Positions 27,969 through 36,338 are shown, counted from the first letter of the stretch. The stretch: 36,338 nucleotides of DNA from Gemelliphila asaccharolytica (GCF_001553005.1 NZ_KQ959864.1:1-36338); one strand, 5' to 3'. Notes: generated from the sequence alone by a model not told the origin. A program made the numbers and translations.

Positions 27969-29048
27969 ATGAAGAAACAACGTGTTGACAAAGTAGTTAC
28001 AAAAATGAAAGAAAATGGAATAGATCAAGCTATAATAAGCGATCCATATTCAATATTTTATTTTACAGGAATTATGCTTAATCCTGGAGAAAGATTATTT
28101 GCACTAATTTTAGATGTTAATGGAAAACACACATTATTCCATAATGCACTATTCCCTATAGAACAAGACTTAGGTATAGAAAAAGTAACATTATTTGACA
28201 CAGATTGTCCAACAGAAGCTTTATCTAAAAAATTACCTAAAGGTTCTACTGTAGGAGTTGATAAAGCCTTAGTTGCAAGATTTTTACTTCCATTAGTAAA
28301 TAAATTAACAGAAAATAAATTTACTGATGTATCTCAAATAGTAGATAGAATACGTATGGTTAAAGACGAAGAAGAAAAAGAACTAATGAGAAAAGTTTCA
28401 TTATTAAATGACAAAGCATGTGAAAAAGTTATCGCATCTCTATCTAAAGATAAAACAGAGTTACAAGTTGTAGAAGATTTACTTGCTATTCATAGAGAGT
28501 TAGATATTGATGGTGAATCATTCGCTCCAATTATAGCTTATGGAGCAAACGGAGCTAATCCTCATGGAGAACCAGGAAAAAGATATCTTAAAGAAGGTGA
28601 CTCTATAATCATAGATATGGGTGGAATTAAAAATAATTACTGCTCTGATATGACTAGAACAGTATTTTACAAACAACCTAGTAAAAAAGCTAGAGAAGTA
28701 TTTGAAATAGTTCTTGAAGCTCAAAAACGTGGTGTAGCTGCTGTAAAACCAGGAGTAAGATTCTGTGATATAGACGCTGCTTGTAGAGATTACATTACAG
28801 AAAAAGGATATGGAGAATATTTCACACACAGAACTGGACATAATATAGGTCTTGAATGTCATGAATATGGTGATGTTTCAGCAACTAATACTAACGTTGT
28901 AGAACCAGGTATGTGTTTCTCTGTAGAACCAGGTATTTATATTCCAGGAGAATTTGGTGTTCGTATAGAAGATATAGTAATGGTAACAGAAGATGGAGTA
29001 GAAAATCTAAACAAATTTAATAAAGAATTTGTAGTTATAGGAGAATAA
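27969..29048 (+). CDS. pepQ: Xaa-Pro dipeptidase (prolidase, M24B)
   Basis: Cleaves dipeptides ending in proline, finishing what the aminopeptidases leave. At 359 residues it has one creatinase N-domain (about 1-125) and a pita-bread catalytic domain with ligands D216 and D227 (DMGGIKNNYCSDMTR), H291 (HRTGHNIG), E320 (SVEPGIY) and E334 (GVRIED). No signal peptide. It is the only complete plus-strand gene in the window, divergent from the peptide transporter. An aminopeptidase with Xaa-Pro preference cannot be excluded, but the length fits PepQ. ATG start behind AAGGAGTGATC. Confidence 0.92.
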   Translation: MKKQRVDKVVTKMKENGIDQAIISDPYSIFYFTGIMLNPGERLFALILDVNGKHTLFHNALFPIEQDLGIEKVTLFDTDCPTEALSKKLPKGSTVGVDKALVARFLLPLVNKLTENKFTDVSQIVDRIRMVKDEEEKELMRKVSLLNDKACEKVIASLSKDKTELQVVEDLLAIHRELDIDGESFAPIIAYGANGANPHGEPGKRYLKEGDSIIIDMGGIKNNYCSDMTRTVFYKQPSKKAREVFEIVLEAQKRGVAAVKPGVRFCDIDAACRDYITEKGYGEYFTHRTGHNIGLECHEYGDVSATNTNVVEPGMCFSVEPGIYIPGEFGVRIEDIVMVTEDGVENLNKFNKEFVVIGE

Positions 29049-29057
29049 TTTTATTAA

Positions 29058-29099
29058 AAAAAAGATTACTAGCAAGGTATCTTGCCAGTAGTCTTTTTT
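29058..29099. terminator. Bidirectional terminator between pepQ and the hydrolase gene
   Basis: GCAAG-GTAT-CTTGC is extended on both sides through TACT/AGTA to AAAAAAGA/TCTTTTTT, with one A-C mismatch. U runs follow on both strands. It serves convergent pepQ and the alpha/beta hydrolase gene. Confidence 0.88.
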
Positions 29100-29131
29100 A
29101 TTATTACTAAATTTAATATCTAAAATTTAAA

Positions 29132-30088
29132 TTATTTGTTTATAAAAACTTTATTAAGAAAAGTTTCTATTTGTTGCCAATATTCTTCATGATATTTTTT
29201 TTCTGCCTTACAATGTTTTGCATCTTTAAAAATATGAATATACTTTTCAGAATTTAATAATTCATATGCATTCTTTCCATTTTCTAATGGAACATATCCA
29301 TCATCATCTCCGTGTAATATTAATGCAGGAATTTTATTTGATTTCAATGCTTCTGTTGCGTCAACATCAGAAAAACTATATCCTGCCTTAAATTTAGTTA
29401 CTAAGCTAGATAATGGAATTACAGGATATTTAGGTAGTGAAAATAACTTTTTCAATTGATAAGTAAATTCTTCTTCTAAATTTATATATCCACTATCTTC
29501 TATAAATCCCTTAACATTTTCTGGTAATCCTTTATTTAAAGAATTCATCGTAGTTGCCGCTCCCATGCTCATACCAAATAGCACTATATCTGGATTATTA
29601 TTTTCACTAGATATTTTTTTTGTCCAATTTACTAAATCACTAGAATCATACCCTCCCATAGAATATGCTTTCCCTTCACTTTTTCCATGTCCTATAAGAT
29701 CTGGTGCAAAAACATTATATCCTCTATCATAAAATCCTCTTATATAAGTTGAAGCTATTTTTGCACTATTAAAAAATCCATGAGTTACTACTACCCATTT
29801 TTTCTTATCTCCTACATTTTCTTTATGAACAAATTTATAACCTTTTAATTTAGCACCAGTTACAGACACCATTTCCATTTCATTTTTATTTTCATCAAAC
29901 CAAATTCTATCTTCTTCTTTTCTAGGATCTTTGATTCCATCATCGTCCTGATTAGAAACACCTGTTTTACTTACTTTTGGGTTAAGTGCAAAATTATAAA
30001 AATAATCTCCTGTAAACCACCCGCCCAATAATATAATAATTACAAATATACTTAAAATTCTTTTTTTATATTTTTTTAAAAATCTCAT
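29132..30088 (-). CDS. Membrane-anchored alpha/beta hydrolase
   Basis: This 318-residue protein has a basic start, a membrane segment at about 10-26, and an alpha/beta-hydrolase domain from about residue 95. The oxyanion region is THGFFNS, the nucleophile S174 lies in GMSMGA, the acid is D262 or a neighbour in HGDDDGYVP, and H292 lies in DAKHCKAE. It resembles YqkD-type or BAAT-like serine hydrolases of Bacillota, probably acting outside the membrane. Substrate unknown. ATG start behind TTAGGAGAAAATA. A single gene, with a promoter that overlaps a hairpin. Confidence 0.86.
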   Translation of the reverse strand: MRFLKKYKKRILSIFVIIILLGGWFTGDYFYNFALNPKVSKTGVSNQDDDGIKDPRKEEDRIWFDENKNEMEMVSVTGAKLKGYKFVHKENVGDKKKWVVVTHGFFNSAKIASTYIRGFYDRGYNVFAPDLIGHGKSEGKAYSMGGYDSSDLVNWTKKISSENNNPDIVLFGMSMGAATTMNSLNKGLPENVKGFIEDSGYINLEEEFTYQLKKLFSLPKYPVIPLSSLVTKFKAGYSFSDVDATEALKSNKIPALILHGDDDGYVPLENGKNAYELLNSEKYIHIFKDAKHCKAEKKYHEEYWQQIETFLNKVFINK

Positions 30089-30120
30089 TATTTTCTCCTA
30101 ATTATATTTAATACTTTGTT

Positions 30121-30149
30121 ATTATATATAAAAAATACATAAAAGTAAA
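30121..30149 (-). promoter_or_regulatory. Promoter of the alpha/beta hydrolase gene
   Basis: TTTACT, a 17-base spacer and TATAAT. The -35 box and spacer lie inside one arm of the 19-bp inverted repeat at 30131-30176. Confidence 0.65.
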
Positions 30150-30176
30150 TAAAAAAGTTTACTTTTATGTATTTTT
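30131..30176. repeat. Perfect 19-bp inverted repeat, terminator-like
   Basis: AAAAATACATAAAAGTAAA (30131-30149) and its exact complement (30158-30176) flank an eight-base loop. On the minus strand it follows the giant LRR gene by about 140 bases and runs into TTTTTTATATAT, so it probably stops readthrough into the hydrolase gene. Confidence 0.7.
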
Positions 30177-30313
30177 ATTATTTTTTCTTCTGTTTTTAAA
30201 AATATAATTTGTGAAGTAGACTAGATTTAAAAATACTAATATCAATAGTCATTTTTTTAAAAACACCTATTATATAAATATATTTAAAATTTATCAAAAA
30301 TTCTTCTATAATA

Positions 30314-33300
30314 CTATTTTACAACTACATTTAAAGTTATACTTCCAGATATATTAGCTGGTTGAGAATAATCTCCAAAAGTATTATTATAATCTTCTAA
30401 ACACATAGAATATTTTTTTGAAATTTTTGTTTGTGTAAGATCTAAAGTTATCTCTATTTTATCATTTGAAAATTTAAGATCTTTATTTTTATTTTCTCCT
30501 CTTTCATCTCCTGCATCTTCTACAAAATTTCCATCAAAACCTTTTAGAGGATTATCTATAGTAATTTTATTATTCACTATATCTGTTTTTTTAACACTTA
30601 TGTCTATAGATAAATTTTCAAAACCTATAAGTCTTATCTTATCTTCGTCAAAACTTGCATCTACTTTATCTCTTATAGCAAAAGTTTTTAACCATTCAAA
30701 ATCTTCTTTTGTTATATTAGAAACAAAAAGAGTATTAATCCCTTTTAATTCTTTAACTATATTAAAGTAATCTTTTGGCAATTTTTTACATTTATCTATA
30801 TATAGTCTATGAAGATTAGGAAGTTTTTTTAATATACTTATATCTTTTATATTAGTATTTCTAAGATGAAGTGCTTCTAAATTTTTAAGTTTTTCTAAAA
30901 AACTAATATCTTCTATAGGGTTATCCCTTAAATAAAGCGTAATTAAATTTTGACAATTATCCAGATTATTTCCTACACTTTCTATTTTATTATTATCCAG
31001 GTCTATCCTTTCAAGATTTTTCATTTCTTTTATACTAGAAATATCAGAAATTTCATTATCTTCAAAACTTAAAGAATTAAGATCTAACCCTTTAAGTGAA
31101 TTTAAATTTTTTAAGTCTGTATTAGTTATTCGTACATCTTTTAAATTTTTATTATTTGAAAAATCTATTTTTTCTAATTTTTCTTTATTATCATGTTTAT
31201 AATCTTGATTAGCATAATAAAATTTTTTTAATTTAGGAGTATTTTTTAAAAATGAAAAATCAGTTACTTCTCTTTTTAATTTCCCATTATTTAATAATAC
31301 GCTGAACTCTTCCAAATTTTCTGCATATTTTAAAGGTTCTATAAGCTCATCTGTTACATTTTCCTTACTTATAGAAAAAGTTTTTAACATTTTAAAATCT
31401 TCTTTTGTAAAATTTTTATCTAATTTTGGTTTTTTATCTTTGGTAAAGTTTTTGTTAGCATCATCTGTTAAATATTTATATTTTTTATCAAATTTATTAT
31501 ACTCATTAAACAATGCAAAGTAAAATTCTTTTTGTTTATCAGTTAAACTTAACTTTTCATCTTCTTTTTTAATATTTAAAATTATATTTTTTAAAGTAAT
31601 ATTTTCTTTTGAGTAATCTCCGTAAAATGGAAATTTATTAGTAAATTCTATATTTATATTAAATTTCACTTGTTTTTGTTTTAGGATTTCATCATCTAAA
31701 GTTACTTTTAAAACATTTTTATCTTTATCAAATTCCGCTTTGATATCTTTATTATCAGTAGTTAAAGTGATTTTTTCTCCTTCTTTTCTTACATCTTCTA
31801 TATTAAATGGATTTTCTATTTCAAAAGTTTTTTCCTTTACATCTATTTTTAAATTACTTTCTATTTCTTGATTTCCTAACGTTGACGTAGTTAATTTTTT
31901 AAAATTTTTCAAGATAGAAAAGTCGATAATATTATTTTTATCAATATAGAGTTCTTTTAAATTTGTTAAATTTTTTAAAGTTGATATATCAGAAATTTTA
32001 TTTTCTCCTGCTGTTAAAGATTCTAAGCTGACTAACTCTTTTAGAAAATCCAAATTACTTATGTTGCTATCTCTTAATGCTAAAAGTCTTAAATTTTTGA
32101 AATTTTTAATTATGTCTGGATTTTCTACATTATTTTTTGAAATATCAAGGCTTTCTAAATTTTTTAATGTTTTTAATGAACTTATATCTTTTATTTTATT
32201 ATGTGAAAGATATAAGTGTTTTAAATTTGATAATTCTTTTAACATACTTATGTCTTCTATATTATTATGTGAAAGTCTTAGTAATTCTAAGTTTTTCAAG
32301 TTTTTTATAGGAGCTAAATCACTAAATGACCCTTTTGAATAATAAATTTTATTTTTAAAATCTTCACTTCCTTCTTCTGGAATATTTCCTGATGAAATTG
32401 TCAATTGTTTTAAATTTTTAGCTTTTTCAAGTCCTACTATACTTTTAAATTCATATGGGTGTTGATCAAAATTTTCATCCACAGTAAACCCTCTAAGAGC
32501 TAACGCCTCTATCTGCTCCAAATCTTTTTCATAAAGTTCAGTAGCATTTTTATCTATTCTATAGTTAGGGTCTTTTAGTTTAAATTCATATTCTCCCTCA
32601 ATTGTATCTGAAAGTCCATCTTTTCCATCATAATTTTTAAACATCGTTAAGAGGGTGTTTTTTAAATTTTCATCTTCAAAAACTACTGCTTTTTCTTCTA
32701 CTTTTTTATTAATTTTTACTCCACTATCAAAAGAATCGTCAGCTAATTTTACATCGCTATTAATACTTATTTCACCTATTTTATTTTCTTTAAATGCTCC
32801 TTTTTTAATTTCTTTTACAGATTTTGGTATTTCTACTTGTGTTAATTTATTAAGTCTAAATACTCCATTTTCTATTGTAGTTATTGTTTTAGGTAATTTT
32901 AATTTTTTTATATGGTTATTAAAGAATGCTGCTTCCCCTATTATTTTTACATTATCCGGTATTTCTAAATTTTCTATTTTATTTACATAAAGTGAGCCAT
33001 ATCCTATTTCTTCTAATTTATCATGAAAAATTACATTTTTAATTTGGTTTGCTGCAAAAACAAGATGAGGTAATTTTTTAGTAGCTTTTGGTATCTTAAC
33101 TTCTTTTAACCTATTGAATTGGAAAATTTCCCCTTCTTTTAATAAAACATCGTCAGAAAGGTTTAAGCTACTTATTGCATTTGTATAAAATGCTTTATTT
33201 AAGATTTCAGTTTTTCCTTTTACTTCAAGACTTTCCATACCATTAAAAGCAAAAGCACTTTTTCCTATTGTTTTTACATTTTCTGGTACTGATAGATTTT

Positions 33301-36300
33301 TAATGCCATTAGATGCGAAAGCTCCTTCTGATATAATTTCTACACTTTCGGGAATATTTATCTCTGTTATTTTATTTGATGTAAAAGCACTTTTTCCTAT
33401 TGTTTTAACTTTTTTAGGAATATTTATTCCAGTCAAATTATTATTTTGTAAAATTTCATCATTGATTTCTCTTAAATCTTTTGGTAAATCTACTTTAGTT
33501 AAATTATTATCTGCTAAAGCTCCTTTTTTAATTTCTTTTATATTTGTTAAGTCAATAGCTGTAAGTTTATTATTTCTAAAAACATTTTCTTCTAATATTG
33601 TAAGTTTTTTAGGTAATTTTATACTTACTAAATTATTACTATTAAAAGCATTTTTCCCTATTTTTTCTAGACTTTCTGGTAAAATTACTTCTGCTAGGGA
33701 GTTATCAGCAAAAGTTTCCTCTCCTATCACTTTTACTCCTTCTGGAATTTTTACTTTATTTAAACCTTTAGATTTAAAAACAGGATCTCCCGGTAAATCC
33801 CAAATATGTTTTGGCGAAGGTGCTTCTATTTTTTCTACTTGCACTCCTCCAATTGTTTTTGGTATTTCTATATTGAAGTCACTACCTTTATAAGCAGTAA
33901 TAGTTTTTGTATTTTTATCAAATTCAAAATCACTTTCTTTGGGAACTACATAGTCTTCATTTTGTTTAACATTTGTTTTTATTCCATTATCGAAAGCGTT
34001 TGGTCTATATTTTGCAGAAGTGTTTTTAAAGTTTACTTCTGTTAGATTATTATTAGCAAATGCTAGATTAGCAACAAATTTTACTTTTTCTGGTATTTCT
34101 ACTTTTCCTTTTAATTTATTTTTGTAAAATGCCTTTTCTTTTATTTCTGTTACAGATTTTGGAATTATTATAGACTCTAATTCATTTCTTTCTAGTAATC
34201 TTCTAGGAATTTCTGTCATAGTTTCTGGTAAGGTAAAACTTTTAAGTTTATTTCCCATAAATGCTCCTGCTCCAAACTTATCTAAAGTTTTTGGAATAGT
34301 TAATTTTTCAATTAAATTTTCTGCAAAAGCTCCGCTTCCTAAACTTTTTATAGTAGTTGGTAAAACAAGCTCACTTATTCCATTACTCATAAAAGCTTGT
34401 TCTCCAATTGTTTCTACTCCCTCAGGAATTACTACTGAATTTAAACCCTTATTGTTAAATGCCCACTCTCCAATATGTTTTACTTCTACCCCTCCAATAG
34501 TTTTTGGTATTATAACATCTTTTTGCCCATTATATGCATAATCTGTTATGGTTTGAGTAGTTTTATCAAAGGTAAAATCACTTTCTGGATTTGCAGTTAT
34601 ATCCATATATTCTGCAGTTATAGTCGAACAAGTATCAAGATTATAAGTGAAAATATTTTTGGTCACTTGTCCTAAAGCATTAAATTCAACATCTTTATTT
34701 GTTTGTTTATCAAAGTATTTTACCATTAAGGATTTCAATGTTTTTCCTTTTGGCGGTTTTATTTGTACTTGATACTGTGTACCTTTTTGCATTTTATTAG
34801 AATTTGGAGATATTAAAGTAAGTCCCTCTCCTACAAGTTCAAGTTCTGAAAATCTTTCATAACCTACTCTTACTTCTGTATTTTCATTAACCTCCAACTC
34901 ATAAGTGTATTCATATTTATGCTCACCTACTTTTTTTTCTTTTAAATCAGCTGTTACATCTTTATCGTTAATTGTTAAAAATTGTGGTCTATATTTTGCA
35001 TCTGGCGATAAAGTCAACGTTACTTTTGTCCCTTTTTTAATTTTTCCAGTTACATCTGATTTAATATTACTTCCATTTAGTTCTAATAAAACTTTTTCAT
35101 CTTTTTTTTCTTTAATATTAAATTTTACATTATTTAAATTCCATTGCCAGCCATTATATTCGAGTTTTAAGTTTGTAATTACTTCTTTATTTTTATTTTG
35201 TTCTAAAAATTCATCACTAAAGTTAAAATTAAATTCATTTTTTTCTACATCGTAACTTGCTTCTATACCTTTTTTATCTGTAGTTATATTTGTAAAAATA
35301 TTAACATCTTCATCAGCTTCAAAAGCGTCTTTTAATTTAATTCCAAATTCTTTAATACCAGTAAATGGAGATTTTACTTTAACATTGTTATTATTTACTT
35401 CAACTTCATTATCTAAACTTACAGTTTGCCCAAAGAAACCACAACTTCCATTTGCTTCATTAAGTTGTTTAGCTATCATTGGAGTTATAAAGTCTGCTAT
35501 CTTACTATAATCACTCACTTTATTCCCTGAGAAATCTAAATCTTTTAAGTTAGAAAAGTTTAAAATAACATCAACATTGCTTATATTATTTGCTGAAACA
35601 TCTAAAAATGTTAGTTTTTTCAAATCTTTAAGACAAGATATGTCTGTTATACCACCACTCGATACTTTTTTTCCATCTACTTTTGTTTGTTTAACATTAA
35701 AATGTAAATCCAGCCCTGTAAGATTTTCAAGTCCTGCAAGTGGTGTTACGTCTGTAATCAAGTTATTATAAAGTTTTAAAAACTCTAATTTTTTTAAATC
35801 TTTTAGTGCACTTACGTCTGTAATTCTATTTCTTTGAATTTCAAGATATTTTAATTTTGTTAAATTTTTAAGTGGAGTTATATCAGAAATTTCATTTTCA
35901 TTAATCTTTAATTTTTCAAGATTTTTAGCATATTCTAGTCCTTTTATACTTTTTATTCCACGACTTACCATAAATTTAAAATCTGCAGTGTCTTTTAAAT
36001 TTTGAGGTGTTCCCAAAATTGATTCATTAGCATTTTCACTAAAATCTGCACTTCCATCTTCTTTTAAGAAAATAGATAATTCTTTTAAATTTTCCATTTC
36101 TTTTTTTGTTACTTTTTGCCCATCAGCTCTATCTTTGCTTATATTTTTATTTATTACTTTTAAAAGCTTACTATCTTCTATATCTACATATTCTTCTTTT
36201 ACTTTATCATTTATGCTAGGATAATAATTATTTATCCATGCCCCGTTTTCATCTACCCTATAACCATCTGGTGTTGTTGTGTTTGTGAGCATGCTTCCGT

Positions 36301-36338
36301 TTGAAGAGACATAGTATGTTCCGTCTATCCATGTATCA
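30314..36338 (-). CDS. Giant LRR surface protein with cell-wall-binding repeat (5'-truncated by window edge)
   Basis: The open frame has no stop up to the right edge, so the ATG at 36292 is internal and at least 2007 residues are shown. Counting from that Met, the visible order is: cell-wall-binding-like repeat (-15 to 24), internalin-like LRRs (115-270), beta domain (294-396), two bacterial-repeat beta units (415-562), two BspA-type LRR runs (568-775, 786-1192), internalin-like LRRs (1322-1468), beta domain (1479-1577), a third LRR set (1660-1850) and a last beta domain (1890-1992). There is no LPXTG motif or C-terminal membrane segment, so the wall anchor must be the N-terminal repeat or lie beyond the edge. 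Such proteins often bind host proteins or other cells (family knowledge); the ligand is unknown. Confidence 0.88.
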   Translation of the reverse strand, partial: DTWIDGTYYVSSNGSMLTNTTTPDGYRVDENGAWINNYYPSINDKVKEEYVDIEDSKLLKVINKNISKDRADGQKVTKKEMENLKELSIFLKEDGSADFSENANESILGTPQNLKDTADFKFMVSRGIKSIKGLEYAKNLEKLKINENEISDITPLKNLTKLKYLEIQRNRITDVSALKDLKKLEFLKLYNNLITDVTPLAGLENLTGLDLHFNVKQTKVDGKKVSSGGITDISCLKDLKKLTFLDVSANNISNVDVILNFSNLKDLDFSGNKVSDYSKIADFITPMIAKQLNEANGSCGFFGQTVSLDNEVEVNNNNVKVKSPFTGIKEFGIKLKDAFEADEDVNIFTNITTDKKGIEASYDVEKNEFNFNFSDEFLEQNKNKEVITNLKLEYNGWQWNLNNVKFNIKEKKDEKVLLELNGSNIKSDVTGKIKKGTKVTLTLSPDAKYRPQFLTINDKDVTADLKEKKVGEHKYEYTYELEVNENTEVRVGYERFSELELVGEGLTLISPNSNKMQKGTQYQVQIKPPKGKTLKSLMVKYFDKQTNKDVEFNALGQVTKNIFTYNLDTCSTITAEYMDITANPESDFTFDKTTQTITDYAYNGQKDVIIPKTIGGVEVKHIGEWAFNNKGLNSVVIPEGVETIGEQAFMSNGISELVLPTTIKSLGSGAFAENLIEKLTIPKTLDKFGAGAFMGNKLKSFTLPETMTEIPRRLLERNELESIIIPKSVTEIKEKAFYKNKLKGKVEIPEKVKFVANLAFANNNLTEVNFKNTSAKYRPNAFDNGIKTNVKQNEDYVVPKESDFEFDKNTKTITAYKGSDFNIEIPKTIGGVQVEKIEAPSPKHIWDLPGDPVFKSKGLNKVKIPEGVKVIGEETFADNSLAEVILPESLEKIGKNAFNSNNLVSIKLPKKLTILEENVFRNNKLTAIDLTNIKEIKKGALADNNLTKVDLPKDLREINDEILQNNNLTGINIPKKVKTIGKSAFTSNKITEINIPESVEIISEGAFASNGIKNLSVPENVKTIGKSAFAFNGMESLEVKGKTEILNKAFYTNAISSLNLSDDVLLKEGEIFQFNRLKEVKIPKATKKLPHLVFAANQIKNVIFHDKLEEIGYGSLYVNKIENLEIPDNVKIIGEAAFFNNHIKKLKLPKTITTIENGVFRLNKLTQVEIPKSVKEIKKGAFKENKIGEISINSDVKLADDSFDSGVKINKKVEEKAVVFEDENLKNTLLTMFKNYDGKDGLSDTIEGEYEFKLKDPNYRIDKNATELYEKDLEQIEALALRGFTVDENFDQHPYEFKSIVGLEKAKNLKQLTISSGNIPEEGSEDFKNKIYYSKGSFSDLAPIKNLKNLELLRLSHNNIEDISMLKELSNLKHLYLSHNKIKDISSLKTLKNLESLDISKNNVENPDIIKNFKNLRLLALRDSNISNLDFLKELVSLESLTAGENKISDISTLKNLTNLKELYIDKNNIIDFSILKNFKKLTTSTLGNQEIESNLKIDVKEKTFEIENPFNIEDVRKEGEKITLTTDNKDIKAEFDKDKNVLKVTLDDEILKQKQVKFNINIEFTNKFPFYGDYSKENITLKNIILNIKKEDEKLSLTDKQKEFYFALFNEYNKFDKKYKYLTDDANKNFTKDKKPKLDKNFTKEDFKMLKTFSISKENVTDELIEPLKYAENLEEFSVLLNNGKLKREVTDFSFLKNTPKLKKFYYANQDYKHDNKEKLEKIDFSNNKNLKDVRITNTDLKNLNSLKGLDLNSLSFEDNEISDISSIKEMKNLERIDLDNNKIESVGNNLDNCQNLITLYLRDNPIEDISFLEKLKNLEALHLRNTNIKDISILKKLPNLHRLYIDKCKKLPKDYFNIVKELKGINTLFVSNITKEDFEWLKTFAIRDKVDASFDEDKIRLIGFENLSIDISVKKTDIVNNKITIDNPLKGFDGNFVEDAGDERGENKNKDLKFSNDKIEITLDLTQTKISKKYSMCLEDYNNTFGDYSQPANISGSITLNVVVK
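30743..31315 (-). repeat. Third internalin-like LRR array of the giant surface protein
   Basis: Encodes residues about 1660-1850. Units of about 22 residues follow the pattern L-N-L-L-L-NxI-DIS-L, for example NLERIDLDNNKIES and NLEALHLRNTNIKDISIL. It is the most degenerate of the three arrays. Confidence 0.75.
31889..32329 (-). repeat. Second internalin-like LRR array
   Basis: Encodes residues about 1322-1468 with regular 22-residue units such as LKNLELLRLSHNNIEDISML and LSNLKHLYLSHNKIKDISSL, an SDS22/internalin-type pattern. Confidence 0.85.
32717..34591 (-). repeat. BspA-type (LRR_5) repeat block
   Basis: Encodes residues about 568-1192 as some 25 units with a 22-residue (66-base) period of the form L-x-VxIPxxVxxIGxxAFxxN. 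Two runs each open with a related header (SDFxFDKxTxTIT, then IPKTIGGVxV) at residues 571 and 787. This is the Treponema/Tannerella BspA repeat class. Confidence 0.9.
35483..35950 (-). repeat. First internalin-like LRR array
   Basis: Encodes residues about 115-270, with units such as LTKLKYLEIQRNRITDVSAL and LKKLEFLKLYNNLITDVTPL. Confidence 0.85.
36221..36338 (-). other. Cell-wall-binding-like repeat inside the giant surface protein
   Basis: Reads WIDGTYYVSSNGSMLTNTTT then PDGYRVDENGAWI, the Trp/Tyr/Gly pattern of choline-binding-type repeats. The DNA is closely related to the gene end at 1-52, but here the frame continues into the LRR region instead of stopping. Confidence 0.7.

Noticed and set aside
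33303..33893. Plus-strand open frame of 196 codons inside the giant LRR gene, and several others nearby
   Set aside because: These are antisense shadows of the 66-base BspA repeats. They have no ribosome binding site or promoter and show the same periodicity as the coding strand.
32717..34591. Regular repeats resembling a CRISPR array
   Set aside because: The 66-base period is continuous coding sequence for 22-residue LRRs, diverged at every unit, with no identical repeats and unique spacers.
1..36338. Window ends being the same locus read around a circle or an assembly duplication
   Set aside because: The similar 50-odd bases at both ends are in opposite orientation, differ at several positions, and diverge fully after NGAWI. 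They are paralogous modules.

Overview
The window is AT-rich DNA of a low-GC Bacillota of class Bacilli. The rplJ-rplL-ybxB-rpoB-rpoC order, strong AAGGAGG ribosome binding sites, TTG/GTG/ATA starts and U-rich terminators support this. Core proteins resemble those of Staphylococcus and Bacillus. The extreme AT content and the TTTPDGYYVD-NGAW cell-wall-binding ending make a Gemella-like organism the best guess, but the genus is inferred, not proven. Almost every gene lies on the minus strand. The exceptions are pepQ and a gene fragment at the left edge. I see no tRNA, rRNA, CRISPR array, insertion sequence, phage gene or replication origin.

Bases 1-12.3 kb hold information-processing genes. 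Read in the minus direction they are purA, rplJ-rplL, a YbxB-type methyltransferase, rpoB-rpoC, then infC-rpmI-rplT. Two ribosomal-protein leaders are visible, an L10-type leader before rplJ and an L20-type leader before infC. Each sits behind a consensus promoter placed almost immediately after the preceding gene. infC appears to start at ATA.

Bases 12.4-18 kb hold a probable six-gene operon, hepS-hepT-TPR-metallophosphoesterase-LCP-GNAT, covering polyprenyl diphosphate synthesis and envelope functions. It resembles the staphylococcal hepS...TPR neighbourhood with the intervening genes lost. Bases 18-22.9 kb hold queT with an attenuator leader that only partly resembles preQ1-I, a nitroreductase, rsmG overlapping mnmG, and a HAD phosphatase.

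Bases 23-29 kb form a peptide-use cluster: an aminopeptidase P-type enzyme, prolyl aminopeptidase, a POT peptide importer and, divergently, a prolidase. These could together import and degrade proline-containing peptides. The importer and prolidase are separated by about 0.7 kb of almost pure A+T with outward-facing promoters at both ends.

Bases 29-36.3 kb hold a membrane-anchored alpha/beta hydrolase and the C-terminal 2007 residues of a giant surface protein that runs off the right edge. It carries a cell-wall-binding repeat, then three internalin-like LRR units each followed by a related beta domain, with a long BspA-type LRR block between units one and two. This protein and the queT leader are the least ordinary parts of the window.
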